Source: Incurvaria masculella
Lineage: Eukaryota > Arthropoda > Insecta > Lepidoptera > Incurvariidae
Direction: 5' to 3'
Length of the DNA: 64,000 nucleotides
Assembly (NCBI GenBank): GCA_946894095.1
Contig: OX335641.1
Location: forward strand, 7,768,501-7,832,500
Below are positions 24,501 to 38,720 of this stretch, in pieces (position 1 is the stretch's first letter; each line of letters begins with the position of its first letter). Made by a program: the position numbers and the translations under genes. A model generated the notes under the pieces. That model was not told where the DNA came from. It ran no database searches and saw only the letters and a list, made by a program, of their open reading frames with translations.

Positions 24501-26913
24501 TCTATGAGGTCGCCCCTTTCTCACTAGCACACTTTAGCACTATTGTAGCACTAGAGCATGGTTATAAGCATTGAAAATATGTGACTACTTTGTTTAAATT
24601 ATCGTTTTTGACACTGTTTTTCTTTTAATTACTTGGTAATTGCATAATCTATTATCTCTTTTTCAATTATCTTAATATAATGGTGGGAGATAATAATAAA
24701 AACACCAAATCTCTGTTTGGATTATACATGTTTCCTTATATATATTTCTCAGTTATCCTAAGGGTAACCATATTTCCATCAGCAATGTCATTCTGGCAAG
24801 CCGGAAATAAAACTCCAAGTGTGTTTCTCTTCAGTTTTTCAATGTTTAATTCCCTGTGTATACTAATTTATTTGTAGTGTCCGTTAACACTGCACAATTG
24901 AGTTTTATTTTTTGTGAATAATGGTTTAATCTTTCACTCGTTTTGTATCCAAATGACCCCCTGATCAAACGGCATTGTGTTGCCGGCAGGAGTACGCGAG
25001 CAAAAAGGATGCCCACGTGGAAACAGAGTTGGAGCGAATAAAGTCGCACTACGAAAAGGAGCTGTCACACCTTCAAGAACAGCTGAAGAGGGTCGTCAAA
25101 CAGAGGCGAGAGATACAGGTTGGACTAACTTTAATAAACAACACCCATTATTTGCTACATAGAAAACATGTCCGATTTAATTATTTTTTTCTTGAATATA
25201 TTTTTAAATCCTAGTGTCTAGTCCCCTGTTTTCTTAAATTAGTTTCTCATAAATTACTGAGTTTGACTCATAAATTACTGAGTTTGACTCATAAATTAGT
25301 GAGATATCTTTAGAAATGGAGTAGGAAATAGCTTTCCCTTTTTGTATGGCCCACCACGAAGTGTCCCACTCATGTTCACCACACGGCAAATCGCCATACT
25401 CATTATTCAATTAATACTCTTCCAGACTGAACTGAGTGATACCTACTCACCAAGCCTCCGAATGCCTATGACTAGACCCCAGATGACCTATTCACTCATG
25501 ACAGTGGAACTAAATTGTATTGTACTAACCAAATTGTATTGGAACTAAATTGTACTAAATCTCTAAATGCGTAGCATGTTTACAAAATTAAGAAAATTTC
25601 ATTTGCATGTTCACTCAAAGGCATGCGAGCATTGTTACTAATTATGTGTGGAACGACACTTTTGACTGTAAACCAACAAATGTTAACAATAATTATGAAA
25701 TTGATGATAATAAACAAAAATAAAGTTATCCTTTGTTACATACCGACAATGTATTTGTAATGGGAAAAGTGAACCTTTCCACTTGAAATTATTTGTTTTA
25801 TTGAGAATGTTTGCCAAACTTAATCTATGGCCAAACTAAGGATTTGATATTTCGGAGAAGATATAAGTTTTATTATATAATATCAAAATGTAATAAACAT
25901 TGACACCTAATAAATCAATATTTCATTGATTGAAAACATTAATAATATCGTACTTACATTGGTGGAGTAATTCTTCTGTACATGTACAATTCAATTATCT
26001 GTGCTAAGTGCTTTGAAATCTAACCCATTTTCAGTGTTCTCAGTTTCCGATCTTCATTCCTAATGAGAAAAATATCCACAACTCATTAGTTGTTTTGTTC
26101 ACTTGTAACTTAATTACCAGATAAACCGGCCAAGGGAGAGTTGGATTCGCACACGAAGGGTTCCGTACCATCGTACAATATTTAACACCAAAAAATCATG
26201 TTTTTTATATTTGAATTTTTATTCTTTTTAAATTTTACCTATTTGTTGTTATAGCGGCAAAATAAATGCTACTACCTATTAAGGTTCATGAGACCGACGG
26301 ACGGACGGACGGACAGCGGAGGCTTAGTGATAGGGTCCCGTTGGCACCCTCTGGGTACGGAACCCTAAAAATGCTACTAATTAATGAATTAAAATGAATT
26401 TAACGAGAATTGACTCACTATGAAGCTCAATTTACTCATGCTTCTATTGTGTCTTTATAGTTTCAGGTACAAATAATAAAGATATTTTATTGTAATATCT
26501 CTTAAGCTTAAGTAAATAATATACAAATGATAGTTTTGGATTTCGTCTTCACGACAACTTGGTGGCATTAGGATATTTAGAAGCACGTGCCAATCTACTC
26601 AATAGCTAAAACATGGTGAAGTATACATATTTTCATGTCTATCAAGAATGTGCTAATGTAATACGAGTTAGTAAATAGTAGTAACCATAGATAACAAACA
26701 GATAGCGAAAAATAAATTATTTACGTTCACATATATTTCTTACTGGTTTTTTTTTATTTGGTAAATAGATCTTTAACTTGCAAACTTTGTTTGTTTGTCG
26801 TTTTTTATTCATTCTTGATCACACCAATATGCATACTTCAGGTGAACGAGCGACTCGGCAAGATGCAATCGGAGCTGGACGCGATGGTGTCGGAGGTCGA
26901 CGGAGCGAGCTAG
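6537..26913 (+). CDS. asl: Asterless/CEP152-like centriole duplication scaffold (19 exons)
   Basis: Exons: 6537-6656, 6906-7035, 8546-8761, 10207-10295, 11046-11202, 11947-12095, 12831-12889, 13972-14038, 16274-16435, 17337-17472, 18048-18156, 18842-19064, 19927-20082, 21443-21695, 22245-22355, 22638-22870, 23486-24010, 24990-25118, 26842-26913. All joins keep frame and give about 1031 aa, close to fly Asl. The N-terminus has an acidic patch (DHAFDDFVDDDEPSS), expected where Asl/CEP152 recruits Plk4. From exon 4 onward it is almost continuous coiled coil. Similarity to CEP152 is visible around NYEQLNMMYK in exon 4 and a Cys-x2-Cys segment (CTQCAALVRSAASLHAQI) in exon 15. The family sits on the centriole wall and starts daughter centriole assembly. 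The end of exon 9 is uncertain (16420 or 16435, both in frame), as is the donor after exon 16. Other long coiled-coil proteins are the main alternative. Confidence 0.75.
7490..7905 (+). pseudogene. LINE 3'-end remnant in asl intron 2
   Basis: Around 7590-7710 the translation gives the usual C-terminus of CR1/L2-type LINE reverse transcriptases: HFFTNRVVDI, then WNKLPEDVINANS and FKNCLDTYF before a stop. At least one frameshift lies near 7630. An A-rich run with AAATA repeats near 7885-7905 is a plausible 3' tail. It is only a dead fragment. Confidence 0.65.
8905..9890 (-). pseudogene. 5'-truncated LINE with (AATAC)n tail in asl intron 3
   Basis: The minus strand encodes the end of a reverse transcriptase: FVGFTLDSQLNWKAHI, then SYGVMLWGNS and a last piece NPRVIGPKLYEKLP and FRSRLKDLLTNRPYY. 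A frameshift near 9330 separates the two reading frames, so it is inactive. The 3' end is a short microsatellite (CAATA units at 8914-8938) rather than pure poly(A). Confidence 0.75.
9932..9978. repeat. Perfect 21-bp hairpin
   Basis: The arm CCTTAATTGTGTCATTGATCC-type sequence at 9932-9952 is perfectly complementary to 9958-9978, with a 5-nt TATAT loop. It lies in asl intron 3 just outside the LINE remnant. It may be the relic of a very short inverted-repeat element or a transcribed hairpin. Confidence 0.7.
11769..11946 (+). repeat. Tandem decayed copies of the asl exon-6 acceptor and exon start
   Basis: Three copies of a splice acceptor plus exon start follow each other with acceptor AGs at 11790, 11868 and 11946, an exact 78-bp period. 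The last is the real exon 6. The middle copy still reads ATSKHYILELLQQIA before a stop. The first is more decayed. The unit is a multiple of three (26 codons). Confidence 0.85.
13628..13797 (-). repeat. MITE family A copy (truncated)
   Basis: The sequence matches the complete family A element at 58922-59128 in reverse orientation: AAGTGCTGATTTATTTTAA, then GATTATCTTGTACTGGTATTG and GCTAATCAGCAGTAGGT. The far end is missing or changed. It lies in asl intron 7. Confidence 0.75.
14345..14530 (+). repeat. Dispersed repeat shared with 20145-20310
   Basis: CGTATGGCGGCAGCGTAGC, then TTACGAATTC and ACATCGAATGTTCGTTG occur in the same order and spacing at 14355-14460 and 20151-20240. Both lie in asl introns. 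The family was not recognised. Confidence 0.6.
14784..14893. repeat. MITE family C copy (internally deleted)
   Basis: The left arm around ATGTTTGAAAAATATTACGG (14818) is mirrored by CCGTAATATTTTTCAAACAT (14860-14879). The outer words TGATACTTTTGAGG and AATATCAT are shared with the larger copy at 16457-16672. Only a few bases remain between the arms. Confidence 0.65.
15001..15300. repeat. Mixed LINE 3'-UTR fragments
   Basis: Around 15010-15090 there is the word order typical of a moth LINE tail (TATCCACTGCTGAATGTAGG, then CCTCCCCCAGACTTGTGCGG). At 15190-15240 a segment resembles the LINE tail at 20335-20385 (GTTTCGGTTGCT..TCCCGTCCTT). No coding potential remains. Confidence 0.45.
15478..15840 (-). 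pseudogene. LINE 3'-end remnant in asl intron 8
   Basis: The minus strand encodes ETSLKLLKYLIRPLNAHYD, then RGHSLKLNQTRF, KYFLSNRF and VISAITVNGFRNQLNNHL. This is the reverse-transcriptase C-terminus of the same family as the fragment at 38032-38537 (RGHSLKRNQSNF, VISAITVNGFKNQLDRYF). It is 5'-truncated and inactive. Confidence 0.75.
15875..16215. repeat. MITE family B copy 1
   Basis: The ends CCATACAAACGTAGTTTACT (15903) and CAAAATTACGTTTGTATGGG (about 16195-16214) are inverted. The interior carries paired words GATATTTGATATCTAAT and ATATCAAATATC. Related copies lie at 16683-16910 and 59530-59860. Confidence 0.7.
16457..16672. repeat. MITE family C, full copy
   Basis: The left arm (AACATGTTTGAAAAATGTTA, GCTTTTCACGCGGCGGGAAG, ATTCTCCG) is mirrored by the right arm (CGGAGAATGTCTCTTCCCGC, GCGTGAAAAGCCGTAACATT). 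This gives inverted repeats of about 75 bp around a unique core of about 70 bp. It lies directly after asl exon 9. Confidence 0.75.
16683..16910. repeat. MITE family B copy 2 (one end lost)
   Basis: It starts CCCATACAAACGTAGTAAT and then follows the family B body (CACTGTTCCAATTTG, ATATCAAGCAACGAATA, TATCTGCACG). The right arm seen in the copies at 15875 and 59530 is missing, apparently cut by the adjoining SINE. Confidence 0.6.
16912..17290 (-). mobile_element. 5S-rRNA-derived SINE
   Basis: Read on the minus strand, the head at about 17205-17285 closely resembles 5S rRNA: CGATCGCTCTCCGAAGTTAA, GCAACGCTGGG and then TTGGATGGGTGACC, which is the internal promoter region of 5S genes. A unique body follows, and the copy ends in an A-rich tail at about 16912-16920. 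A plus-strand copy lies at 21799-22125. RNA polymerase III transcription from the 5S-type promoter is inferred from the family type. Confidence 0.8.
19160..19260. repeat. Short SINE-related fragment
   Basis: The segment with TTAGGTGATAGGGTAAAGCC, CACCCAGGTTG and GTATTGAATGAA resembles the SINE body at 21925-21985 (AGATGGTAGGGTTAATCCCG, CTGGGTTGGTACC, CTGAATGAA). It is diverged and truncated at both ends. Confidence 0.45.
20145..20310 (+). repeat. Dispersed repeat shared with 14345-14530
   Basis: It carries CGTATGGCGGCAGCGTAGC, TTACGAATTCGG and ACATCGAATGTTCGTTG in the same order as the copy at 14345. The family is unknown. Confidence 0.6.
20311..20755 (-). pseudogene. LINE C-terminal remnant (RNase H / Cys-His end)
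   Basis: On the minus strand an 84-aa frame (20730-20476) reads MRTVVSLLTGHFQLNKHL, TDSPLCRACLEAEETPAHIV and MECRQLQ. This is the C-terminal Cys-His segment found after RNase H in LINE ORF2 proteins. The 3' UTR continues to about 20311 with a CAACAACAACAA run. It is 5'-truncated, so inactive. It lies in asl intron 13. Confidence 0.75.
20761..21050 (+). repeat. Lepidopteran interspersed repeat (ACCGGCCAAG family), copy 1
   Basis: It starts ACCGGCCAAGTGCGAGTCGG and contains a (GACG)n-type tract GACGGACGGACGGACAGCGG. It ends GGGTACGGAACCCTAAAAA. This is a very common moth repeat; its transposition class is not decided here. Other copies lie at 23160-23403, 26124-26371 and 53471-53600. Confidence 0.85.
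21799..22125 (+). mobile_element. 5S-rRNA-derived SINE, plus-strand copy
   Basis: The head contains GCGGTTAGGTTCTGGATGGG followed by TGAC, the 5S rRNA box C region, although the upstream 5S part is more diverged than in the copy at 16912-17290. The body matches that copy in reverse. It ends with TCCAGTTACATAAAAAAAAT, giving an A-rich tail. It lies in asl intron 14. Confidence 0.75.
22562..22591 (+). repeat. Decayed copy of the asl exon-16 donor edge
   Basis: GGAGGATAACAGCTTCCAGT followed by GTAGGGT lies 279 bp upstream of its near twin GGAGGAAGACAGCTTCCAGT-CTAGGGT at 22845-22872, the 3' end and donor of exon 16. This looks like the remnant of a duplicated exon 16. Confidence 0.7.
23160..23403 (-). 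repeat. Lepidopteran interspersed repeat (ACCGGCCAAG family), copy 2
   Basis: In reverse orientation: CCTCCGCTGTCCGTCCATCC near 23168 and CGAGTCCGACTCGCAATTGG followed by CCGGT at the end. It is more diverged than copy 1 and lacks the outermost tail. Confidence 0.8.
24155..24550 (-). pseudogene. LINE 3'-end remnant in asl intron 17
   Basis: The minus strand gives RGDLIETYNILNDYYNCPEL, LFTRNTNSHLRGRSLKLNA, QHFLSNRAVE and KLPEDVV, then FKNRLDKHLKTLN, with a stop inside. It is a CR1/L2-type reverse-transcriptase C-terminus. A TATTTATT-type tail lies near 24160-24180. Confidence 0.7.
25246..25303 (+). repeat. 21-bp tandem repeat, about 2.8 copies
   Basis: The unit CTCATAAATTACTGAGTTTGA occurs at 25246-25266 and 25267-25287 and partly at 25288-25303. 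It is a short minisatellite in asl intron 18. Confidence 0.9.
25304..26123. other. Intron 18 interior, nothing recognised
   Basis: AT-rich intron DNA with no coding frame of interest and no identified mobile element. Confidence 0.4.
26124..26371 (+). repeat. Lepidopteran interspersed repeat (ACCGGCCAAG family), copy 3
   Basis: It starts AACCGGCCAAGGGAGAGTTGG and contains GACGGACGGACGGACGGACA. It ends GGGTACGGAACCCTAAAAA. It is shorter than copy 1 by an internal deletion. Confidence 0.83.
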
Positions 26914-27140
26914 CGTGGCGCGTGCGCGGCGCGCGTCTCCGCCGCCGCCGTCGGCTGGCTCCTCGCGGCCGCGCTCGAAGCCCTGCTCGAGGAGTGCGCG
27001 GACGCCATCGACGTCTAGAATGCTGTACGCAAGAGCCCTCTTGTGACAAGAGTCTTGTCACACCACCAATGTCCAAAATTCACAATTTAATTCATCATAA
27101 CTACATTATTTTAGTCACATCCTCAAAATCTTACTGCTCC

Positions 27141-27384
27141 ATAAATTTTGTGCCCTTTGGAAAATAAAAAGACTACAAGTGGTTCCACTGCATTTCTTCC
27201 CATGCATGCCGTGAGAGGCAACTGAGGGATTAGATATTCATGATTCAGATTATATGTAAAACTGCAGGTTACAGTAGGTTACAACTTAATCATTTCTTAG
27301 TCACAGCCCCTAAATTAATGTTTTTATGAATTTTGTACTGCGTGGTACTTAAAAAGAATACAAGTGGTTCCACTGCATTCTTTT
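27141..27384 (+). repeat. Direct repeat in the asl 3' UTR/downstream region
   Basis: ATAAATTTTGTGCCCTTTGG..ACTACAAGTGGTTCCACTGC (27141-27199) recurs as ATGAATTTTGTACTGCGTGG..ATACAAGTGGTTCCACTGC (27326-27384). The spacing is about 185 bp. Only the first copy keeps AATAAA. Confidence 0.75.
27163..27168 (+). promoter_or_regulatory. Likely polyadenylation signal of asl
   Basis: AATAAA lies about 250 bp after the TAG stop at 26911-26913. Confidence 0.6.
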
Positions 27385-29328
27385 CATCAATGTAGTAGTA
27401 GTCAACCTAAGGAATTTGTCATCCGTTGTTCGGATTCCACGAGTCCCCTTCCTTGCACAGTGTGTATGCATACAGTGTACACAGGGACTGTCTGTCGAGC
27501 GCATCTGTAGTGCGTGCCTGGGTCAGGTTGCCTGATCCGTCCTGGCCCCTCTGTGTAAAGCCCTGCCCCGACAGGGCAGCAGCATGTACCTATACGTATT
27601 CATAAGCTCAATGCCAGTGTTGTTTAAGTTCACATCAACTCCGTCGTACCTTCTAGGTAACCTGTGGATGTGCTGTATGCTAAACACTGCCCGCCGGTCT
27701 TTACGGTCAGTACTTGACTATCGCACAAGTATTGAAACAGATCAGGCCAATATCGAAACCAACTTAAAAAAATCAAATTGCTTACCGGGCCCAAATTTGA
27801 CAGACAAGCGAAATGAAGCGACGAATGGAGCCACCATTAACAGTATTTTGTTGTTTTGACTCCGACTGATTTATTTTGATACCTTTTAATAGTACAAAGT
27901 TAGTAATAATTTGTATTAATTATATTGTTTGATCTTAGGTTCACACCGTTGATGTACATAATACTTAATTAATTTGCTGCTTTTTTGTCCACCATGCCTT
28001 GCTGAGCCGAAACGTTTTGTCTCTAAAGACGAAGGTATCAGGGCGGCCACTCATGTAATTCACATTTGCCTGTGATTCCCAGTCACCCGTGACTCGCAAA
28101 ACTTTCTTGCTCATGAAATGACAGCCATGAGTCATCTTAGTGTTGTCCCTTTCCAATTATTCTAATTAGAGTGCGATAACACAACATAAAAACTTTCTAC
28201 GTTGACATCGGGCGAAACCTAAGCGTAAAGTTTCACTTTTATTTGTGACAGGACCACTACGGTGCACTTCTGACAGCTCGGCTTGTCAAGCAGTATGTGT
28301 TAACGAGCCAGACTGTCAGAGGTAACTCTGGAACCCTTAAGTGTTTCTGAATGCCTCCGTCGTTGGAGGTGAAAATGTCGGTCTAGTACGGCATAGTGCG
28401 CCGGGAAACCAAAGTTCGACAATTAAATATTGTTTTTTGACCAAAAAGGACGGAGATAGGTTCACTTATTACATAAGCTGCTAGAGAAAACATTTTCTGT
28501 TGAAGTGGGAGTAAGAGGACTTCAAGTTAAATCATTATACAGCATAATGACGAAAGGCCGCAATATGGTCAGTTAAATCCTTTTAACTCGGAGACTTCTT
28601 TATTAAACATGCATAAGTATTAAATGGTACATTTTTTGACAATAGCCTACTCAAGAATGAATGTGCCAATTTATTAGATGAACAATGTACATACAGTATT
28701 TTATTTGCATTCCAATGTTGTTTACATTACCTGTGAAAATTGTGATAAAATATACTACATTTATCAATTATTATAAAAATGTTGTGTCTTTTATGTGCTT
28801 AAGGTTTAGGGGTAATTTGTAGTACAAAAACAATATTTTATATTCTTGCTCATAACATGTTTTTACCAATTTTACCATGTCCATTGTTTGATGTTAGATT
28901 TTAAGGGTCCAAGGCATTCCCAGTTTTGATTGCATTATGTTGTCTGATATTATTTTAGGGTTTTGAAGTAAGCTCATAAAATATCTTTTAGAGGAAAATA
29001 TGAACTAACATAATATTATGAACTTGACTTCCAGGATTTTTTTTTATTAATTATATTAATTATAGTTTATTTTTATTAATTATTAATTATAGTTTATTGT
29101 TATGCTGTTAGACCTTCTTTATGGACATCCAAATGATGGTATCTTTGCCTGTACTATGACATTATCGCAGGTATTGCCCTAACTTGGGGTCAATAATTCT
29201 TCATTCTTAGCTGGTTCTAAGTACCTTTTCTGGACACACTTAATCCATGGTCGTATTAATTAGTCTGTAAATAAGACCTCCTGAATTTTTAACATAAACA
29301 CATTTAGAAATAATTATTTTGCTCGCAT
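27385..29328. other. Intergenic region between convergent asl and AMT
   Basis: No gene is recognised in 1.9 kb. A small GC-rich hairpin (CCCTGCCCCGACAGGGCAG) lies near 27565. AT-rich direct repeats (TTATTAATTATA) lie at 29040-29100. The short open frames show no family resemblance. Confidence 0.45.
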
Positions 29329-29329
29329 T

Positions 29330-29335
29330 TTTATT
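29330..29335 (-). promoter_or_regulatory. Likely polyadenylation signal of AMT
   Basis: TTTATT on the plus strand (AATAAA on the coding strand), 17 bases past the AMT stop codon. This implies a very short 3' UTR. Confidence 0.6.
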
Positions 29336-29351
29336 TCACTTCCAAACACTC

Positions 29352-30575
29352 TCACTTCCCAATATAGTACTTAGCCGGAACAAAAGGCATTTTCGACACA
29401 TAACATGGGATATTTTTTCCTCTGATGCTGACTGCGAGGGTTGTTCCACCTTTCTTCAGGGCTTCCTTGACGTACCCCATGGCTACATTCCCTCCGAGGG
29501 ATGGGCTCGGGCAGCCGCTGCTCACCACACCCACCTCTGCACCTTCACTGTCCTTCAGGATGGCACCCTTTCTAGCTGGTGCTCCTGACTCCATTCGTAT
29601 TCCTACGCGTCTCTTCGTAACCCCATTCCTGATCTGATTAAGTATGTGGTCCGCCCCAGGGAAGTTTGCTTCCGCTCGCCTCCGCTTGGCTACGAGCCAT
29701 GTTAAGTTCGCTTCCACCGGAGTCACCGTCTCATCTATATCGTTGCCATACAGACACATGCCGGCCTCCAGGCGGAGCGAGTCCCGCGCGCCCAAGCCGG
29801 CCATCTTCACTGACTGATTCTCCAGAAGGGCTTCCGTCACCAGTTCGAGCTTTCCCGCCTGCACGGAGATCTCTACGCCGTCTTCCCCCGTGTAACCGCA
29901 GCGCGTCACACGACAGCCCTCGATACCGGCAACAGTCCCCAACCGGGAATTCATGAAAAACAGTCCATCCAGGTCAATTTCAGTCAGCGGTTGAAGAGAT
30001 TTTACCGCCTCCGGTCCCTGCAATGCTATCAAACCCCTCTCGGTTACATCTAAGAACTGCACGTGTAGATCCTTGTCTTTCCTGAATGCTTCACTCGTCT
30101 CCGTCATGTGTCGCTTATCGGTGTCGATTCGGCCCGCGTTGGACACTATGTACAGGTTGTTGTCATCGACCTTGGTGACTATGAGGTCGTCAATGATGCC
30201 ACCGCTACTCGTCAGGAAGACTGTGAGGGCGGAGCTTCCGGGCGGAGCACCCCGCAGGTCGACCGGACACATCGACTCCATCCACTGTATGCAGTCCCTC
30301 CCGCGCACCAAAGTCTGCAGCATGTGTGACACGTCGAATATAGACGCATGCTTTCTGGTGTGAAGATGAGAAGCGGAAACGCTGAGTCCAGAATATTGCA
30401 CGGGCAGCAGGAATCCAGAGAAGTCTACGATCTTGCCACCGTTTCTATTGTGAAGGTCGTAGAGAGGAGTTTTAATGGGGTCTTTGGTCGAATCACTGTA
30501 GCACCTCGTCTGGTTCCTTATGCAAACATTCAATCTTAAACTGAAGATTGGAAATAGCAGTTTTTTTGGTAACAT
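29352..30575 (-). CDS. AMT: Aminomethyltransferase, mitochondrial (glycine cleavage system T-protein)
   Basis: A 407-aa protein in one uninterrupted exon, near the 403 aa of human AMT. The first 25 residues (MLPKKLLFPIFSLRLNVCIR...) form a basic, hydrophobic mitochondrial presequence. Conserved GCV_T motifs include HASIFDVSHM (76-85), the active-site region GGIIDDLIV with Asp129-130, GCRVTRCGYTGEDGVEIS, ARDSLRLEAGMCLYGNDIDE, TPVEANLTW, and the C-terminal SGCPSPSLGGNVAMGYV and VSKMPFVPAKYY. The enzyme takes the aminomethyl group from H-protein, transfers the one-carbon unit to tetrahydrofolate and releases ammonia in the mitochondrial matrix. It lies 587 bp downstream of the Aurora B stop, on the same strand. 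The lack of introns is notable. No frame damage or poly(A) tract is seen, so it looks functional. Confidence 0.97.
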   Translation of the reverse strand: MLPKKLLFPIFSLRLNVCIRNQTRCYSDSTKDPIKTPLYDLHNRNGGKIVDFSGFLLPVQYSGLSVSASHLHTRKHASIFDVSHMLQTLVRGRDCIQWMESMCPVDLRGAPPGSSALTVFLTSSGGIIDDLIVTKVDDNNLYIVSNAGRIDTDKRHMTETSEAFRKDKDLHVQFLDVTERGLIALQGPEAVKSLQPLTEIDLDGLFFMNSRLGTVAGIEGCRVTRCGYTGEDGVEISVQAGKLELVTEALLENQSVKMAGLGARDSLRLEAGMCLYGNDIDETVTPVEANLTWLVAKRRRAEANFPGADHILNQIRNGVTKRRVGIRMESGAPARKGAILKDSEGAEVGVVSSGCPSPSLGGNVAMGYVKEALKKGGTTLAVSIRGKNIPCYVSKMPFVPAKYYIGK

Positions 30576-31161
30576 TTTGTCTAAATCAGCGGAATCTTAA
30601 GAAAACTGTTAGCTGCACGTCGCGTGTTCTTGAATGATAATTTTGGTTATCTGCTAAAGGTCACGGAGGGCAGCTGGAATGCCAACCATCATTATCACTA
30701 TTAGTTATTTGTATTTTGATAGTAACATGAACAACAAACTATTTGGAGTTGAAATGAAAAAGGTATTGCAAAAAGTACATAGTTTTATCAAAATATCCAT
30801 AATGTTTATTTTAAACATTATAAATTTTGACCCAGGCCTTAAAGTAAAGAACAGCATTTCATAAACATTAGAGTGGCTAGATATGATGGTAGTATGTGAA
30901 AAAAAAACTGCATTGCAAAATTAAGATTTTCTTCCATAACACAAATTAAAAACTTACATAACTTTCCATTAATTCCATGATTAAAAATATGTGGAAATTC
31001 AAAATATTACTATAATTACCCTAGATCATAAGAAATATTCATAAAAATGTTCATCTCATCTTGAAAATTAATTAAATTTTCCTTGCTTGTAATGTTCGTG
31101 TGGTTCTAAGTATTTATTTCTAAATACTTGCCAGCCCCAAGTTCCGCGGTACAAATATCGA
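30576..31161. other. AMT upstream region and Aurora B 3' UTR
   Basis: AT-rich and without coding potential. It should contain the AMT promoter near 30576-30700. The Aurora B 3' UTR lies at the right end, with AATAAA on the minus strand at 31113-31118, about 45 bases past the stop. Confidence 0.45.
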
Positions 31162-36920
<5,759 letters not shown>

Positions 36921-37201
36921 CTGACCGTGAACATACACATTACAATGCTGTGACACTTCAACATTTGACTGCGGTGGATGAGATGAAACACACACATTCT
37001 GTAAATAAAATAAATGATAGGGAACGATAAAAAATATCAATGAACATAAAATTGGACTCGACAACCTAGTGCCGGCAAAATGGCAACTTTTCTTGAAAAC
37101 AACATCAGCACAGACATGGACTTATCCAAGAATGGATTAATCGATGCGTTCTAAATATAAATAAAGCTGTGGGATTAAACAACAAAATAAACTAATGATC
37201 C

Positions 37202-37741
37202 CACCCGATTAGGGTTGCCATGTCTAAATGGGACTCGTCGGGATACTTGGGGTTGGGGTGGGTAGAAATGAAAAAAATAAAAAATTTAACAAAAACAAAA
37301 AACAACTTAAAAAAAGTATTCCAAAACAAATTAATATGCACTAAAAATAAAAATAAAATGCAATTATTGTTACTTTTGGAGTCGATGTTCTGAGGTAACA
37401 AACATAAAAAAAAATACAGTCTAATTGAGAACCTCATCCTTTTTTGAAGTCGGTAAAAAAAGGTTATTTTTATTGACATCTTACATGGAACTTTTTACTG
37501 TATTACACCTTTTTCATCAAGTATTTTTCACTTTTGCGTATTTATATCATTTACAATTTGCGCTGGTAGATGGCATGACTTGAGTCAAGCTCGTAACAGT
37601 ATTTTAGTAGCAAGGGCTGGCGGCGGCAGCGATTCTTGCTAAATTGGGACAAAATTGGGTCTTGTCGGGATGTCGGGACAAGAAGGTCCATAACGGTGAC
37701 AGTCCCGATATACCGGGACGGATGGCAACCCTACACCCGAT
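37202..37741. mobile_element. Non-autonomous hAT-type element with 8-bp target duplication
   Basis: The 524-bp element at 37210-37733 begins TAGGGTTGCCAT and ends ATGGCAACCCTA. It is flanked by perfect 8-bp direct repeats CACCCGAT (37202-37209 and 37734-37741). The 8-bp duplication and the TAGGGTTGCCA-type ends fit the hAT superfamily. No transposase is encoded; the interior is AT-rich on the left and GC-richer on the right. Confidence 0.88.
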
Positions 37742-37999
37742 GGACCCACATCAATTAATATAAATGTTGTGATAAATAAGCATGTTTCTGCCCAATTGAC
37801 GCCAAACGTAAATGTGGGTCCCAAGTCCACGCAAACATAGAGCTAAAGTGGTAGGAATAAAGTGAGTGTGGGAAGAGGGGCTACCACAGTGCTCCCACTA
37901 CTGAAATCCGGGGCGGTGCCGAGATATGTGTGGGGATGCGCCTCGCCTCGTGACCCGTGGAGTAGTTTCCTCGAGCATCCCTTTGCCTGTGGGCTGCAA

Positions 38000-38560
38000 T
38001 AGATAGACTTGTCCGCGAAAACATAAAGGGTTTGAGCGTTTTTTTAACCTACTTAAGAGCTTTCTCATACATCACTGCAGATTTGTTTCTCATACTGTAC
38101 AAAACCTACATTCGCGCTCTCCTAGAATATGCTTACCAGGTCTGGAACCCTTACTTCAGGAAGGTTATTGACCTTCTGGAGAGAGTACAGAGACGTGCAA
38201 CTAAGATGGTGTTGCACCTTAAGAACAAATCATATAAAAACAGATTGGGTGCACTGGGCCTCACTACGCTAGAAGAAAGAAGACACCGGGGATCGAAACT
38301 TTCAAAATTCTAAATGGACTTTACGATGTACCCAAACTTCAAACCATATTTACTATGAATACTAATAAGAGACTGCGTGGACATTCTTTAAAACGAAACC
38401 AAAGTAACTTCAACTATAACCCAAAAAAACATTTCATATCTAACCGAGTGCTGGACTCTTGGAACAAACTGCCACAAGTGATTAGTGCTATAACTGTGAA
38501 CGGGTTCAAAAACCAATTGGACAGATATTTTAAATAAAAAAAAACATATGTTTAATAACC
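38000..38560 (+). pseudogene. 5'-truncated LINE remnant
   Basis: The frames 38032-38313 and 38355-38537 read LFLILYKTYIRALLEYAYQV, WNPYFRKVIDLLERVQRRAT, then after a one-base shift near 38290 ETFKILNGLYDV, LRGHSLKRNQSNF and SAITVNGFKNQLDRYF-stop. It is the C-terminal end of a CR1-type reverse transcriptase, of the same family as 15478-15840. A short A-run follows the stop. Confidence 0.8.
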
Positions 38561-38720
38561 AAATAGTGCACTCAACCAATGACATACACGCATTAGCTTG
38601 AAGCTGCTAGTGTATATTTTTTTTTTTCTGGGTATTTATCATGCAATCAGTCTCTAGACTATGAGCAGATGTGTTGCGTGTGGTTTTGTCGTGTAGAGTT
38701 AGTTCCCCATTGGGAGCTTC

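Noticed and set aside
6537..26913. Identification of the coiled-coil gene as a golgin or myosin tail
   Set aside because: Coiled-coil composition alone would allow it, but the acidic N-terminus, the Cys-x2-Cys segment and the total length fit Asterless/CEP152 better.
29425..30539. Several plus-strand frames of 60-96 aa
   Set aside because: All are antisense shadows of the AMT coding exon.
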